In this document: positions 30,093 to 31,004 of the stretch, in pieces
Layout: every line of letters starts with the position of its first letter
Numbering within the stretch: position 1 is the stretch's first letter
Assembly (NCBI GenBank): GCA_934232895.1
Contig: CAKQGH010000011.1
Location: 1 to 31,004, forward strand
Length of the DNA stretch: 31,004 nucleotides
DNA from: an uncultured Alphaproteobacteria bacterium
Lineage (GTDB): Bacteria; Pseudomonadota; Alphaproteobacteria; Rs-D84
Direction: 5' to 3'
Made by a program: the position numbers and the translations under genes
Notes under the pieces: model-generated
What the model was told of the DNA's origin: nothing
Seen by the model: the letters and a program-made list of their open reading frames with translations, nothing else
The model's database searches: none

Positions 30093-30889
30093 TGCACAAA
30101 CACAGCACCCTTTTTTATCATTCGGCGATAAAAAATCTGTACCCAGATGCGCGCGATATTCGCACGCCCCTGGTTACAGGTGTGACCAGTCCGGTGTTTC
30201 TGGCCGACACGAATGCCGAAACAGTTGTTTTCAAATTTAACGATTGCGATATGATACAACGCAATCATACCATCAGCCAAGTTTTGCGCATTGCCGACGT
30301 GCCGGCGCCATACACACAAACGCATCGATATTTGGATACTTGTTTTGAAACATATCAATATTGTCCCGATAAAACCGTATTTGAACACATTAATGCCAAT
30401 ATGGCACCCAGCAAATTGTTTCACATTTTTTCCAGCGCAATGCGCGTGCAATATCAAATGACAAAAATTGATGTGTCTGGATTGAATTTGGGCACAAAAA
30501 AATATTTCTCAGATGTTTTGCTGTCTAACCTGCGCAATAAATTGAGTCCCACAAAAATATTACCATATTGGTTGTTTGTGCGCACTATGTCGCGTGGGGG
30601 GCGCCAGTATTTGATGCATAACGATTTGCACAGTAAAAATATGCTGGCCACCACAAATGGCGATTTAAGCCGCATAATTGACCTGGACGCCGTGGCGGTT
30701 GGCAATGAAACATTTGCAACCATAATGGTATTGCGCCACTATCCATTGACCAATACCAATGAATTGATGGAATATTACGAAGACATCAGCCACCGCAAAT
30801 TGAACCGCCTGGTAATTTCGGCGGCCTTAAATGTAATTCATGCATTACGCGGCCCCAGCGCGCTGTGTCACGGATATGTCCGCGGTTAA
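30092..30889 (+). CDS. Choline/aminoglycoside kinase-fold phosphotransferase
   Basis: A 265-residue paralogue of the preceding gene; both share the start HSTLFYHSAIKNLYPDARDI-like versus APYYFATAIRHAIPDAYEI and the segment VVFKFNDCDM versus ICKFNHRDM. The catalytic loop is intact: YLMHNDLHSKNMLAT with Asp178 in HND, then RIIDLDAVAVGN for metal binding. The substrate cannot be read off; choline, ethanolamine, an aminoglycoside or a sugar are all possible. It is translated by coupling from the first gene (TAATG overlap), suggesting the two proteins act together. It is followed by the tRNA-Arg promoter. Confidence 0.8.
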   Translation: MHKHSTLFYHSAIKNLYPDARDIRTPLVTGVTSPVFLADTNAETVVFKFNDCDMIQRNHTISQVLRIADVPAPYTQTHRYLDTCFETYQYCPDKTVFEHINANMAPSKLFHIFSSAMRVQYQMTKIDVSGLNLGTKKYFSDVLLSNLRNKLSPTKILPYWLFVRTMSRGGRQYLMHNDLHSKNMLATTNGDLSRIIDLDAVAVGNETFATIMVLRHYPLTNTNELMEYYEDISHRKLNRLVISAALNVIHALRGPSALCHGYVRG

Positions 30890-30893
30890 AGCC

Positions 30894-30921
30894 TTGCAAT
30901 TTATTCATAAACAATTATAAT
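30894..30921 (+). promoter_or_regulatory. Promoter of tRNA-Arg(CCG)
   Basis: TTGCAA (30894-30899), 16-base spacer, perfect TATAAT (30916-30921), 10 bases before the mature tRNA 5' end at 30932. Confidence 0.82.
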
Positions 30922-30931
30922 AGTGCGCAAT

Positions 30932-31004
30932 GCACCCGTGGCTCAACTGGATAGAGCATCGCCCTCCGAAGGCGGGGACTGCGCGTTCGAATCGCGCCGG
31001 GTGC
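30932..31004 (+). tRNA. tRNA-Arg (anticodon CCG), 3' end at the window edge
   Basis: Acceptor GCACCCG/CGGGTGC, anticodon loop CTCCGAA with CCG, T-loop GTTCGAATC. The window ends at the last acceptor base, so the discriminator and CCA are not visible. It reads CGG arginine codons. Confidence 0.93.

Noticed and set aside
1..31004. CRISPR array, prophage or defence island
   Set aside because: No regularly spaced repeats with unique spacers and no integrase, capsid, restriction or toxin genes are seen.

Overview
The window reads as a chromosomal segment of an alphaproteobacterium with a compact genome and fairly AT-leaning codon use. Several genes support this: a DUF2155 secreted protein, a TrcR/DUF1013 regulator, AddA of the alphaproteobacterial type, and the gene set rpsP-rimM-trmD-rplS, tsaD, xseA, recN, rpoD, cysS, ihfB, amiC and prfB. 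Placement below class is an inference; the mixture of housekeeping genes and secreted oddities resembles poorly cultured host-associated lineages. I see no phage, integrase, CRISPR array, toxin cluster or rRNA.

Layout. 1-2420 is the rpsP operon (S16, RimM, a small unknown protein, TrmD, L19). 2437-6803 is a forward run of a DUF2155 protein, a membrane protein, a DUF1460 lipoprotein, TsaD, a YunG-like protein and XseA, ending in a terminator shared with the reverse-strand RecN. 6812-11571 (reverse) holds recN and an AddA split into helicase and nuclease reading frames. 11653-13584 is a long membrane-anchored coiled-coil protein. 13620-14806 is a structured leader RNA and a secreted LamG-like protein. 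14807-15534 has no gene and is filled with REP-like palindromes. 15535-20407 (reverse) carries a guanylate-kinase-like protein, rpoD, trcR and cysS. Next come tRNA-Ser(GCU), a fused accD-accA, ihfB, a peroxiredoxin, an alkyltransferase-like (ATL) protein, tRNA-Ser(CGA), a DUF7662-like protein and amiC. 25522-25843 is a second structured leader in front of a GT2 glycosyltransferase. The window closes with a cysteine-rich secreted protein (reverse), prfB with its programmed +1 frameshift, two tandem choline/aminoglycoside-kinase-fold proteins and a tRNA-Arg(CCG) that runs to the last base.

Two themes stand out. First, several genes (the DUF2155 gene, the YunG-like gene, recN, prfB and nearly amiC) have near-consensus sigma-70 promoters whose predicted transcription start falls on or within a few bases of the ATG, so their mRNAs should be leaderless. 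In four of the five the -35 hexamer begins with a TTG that lies in frame with the ATG, which invites wrong start calls. Second, the LamG-like gene and the GT2 gene are each preceded by a long structured leader with the same logic: a TGGG/CCCA hairpin with a GATAA-containing loop, a local hairpin, an alternative long-range pairing, and a U-tract hairpin. They look like members of an undescribed cis-regulatory RNA family.
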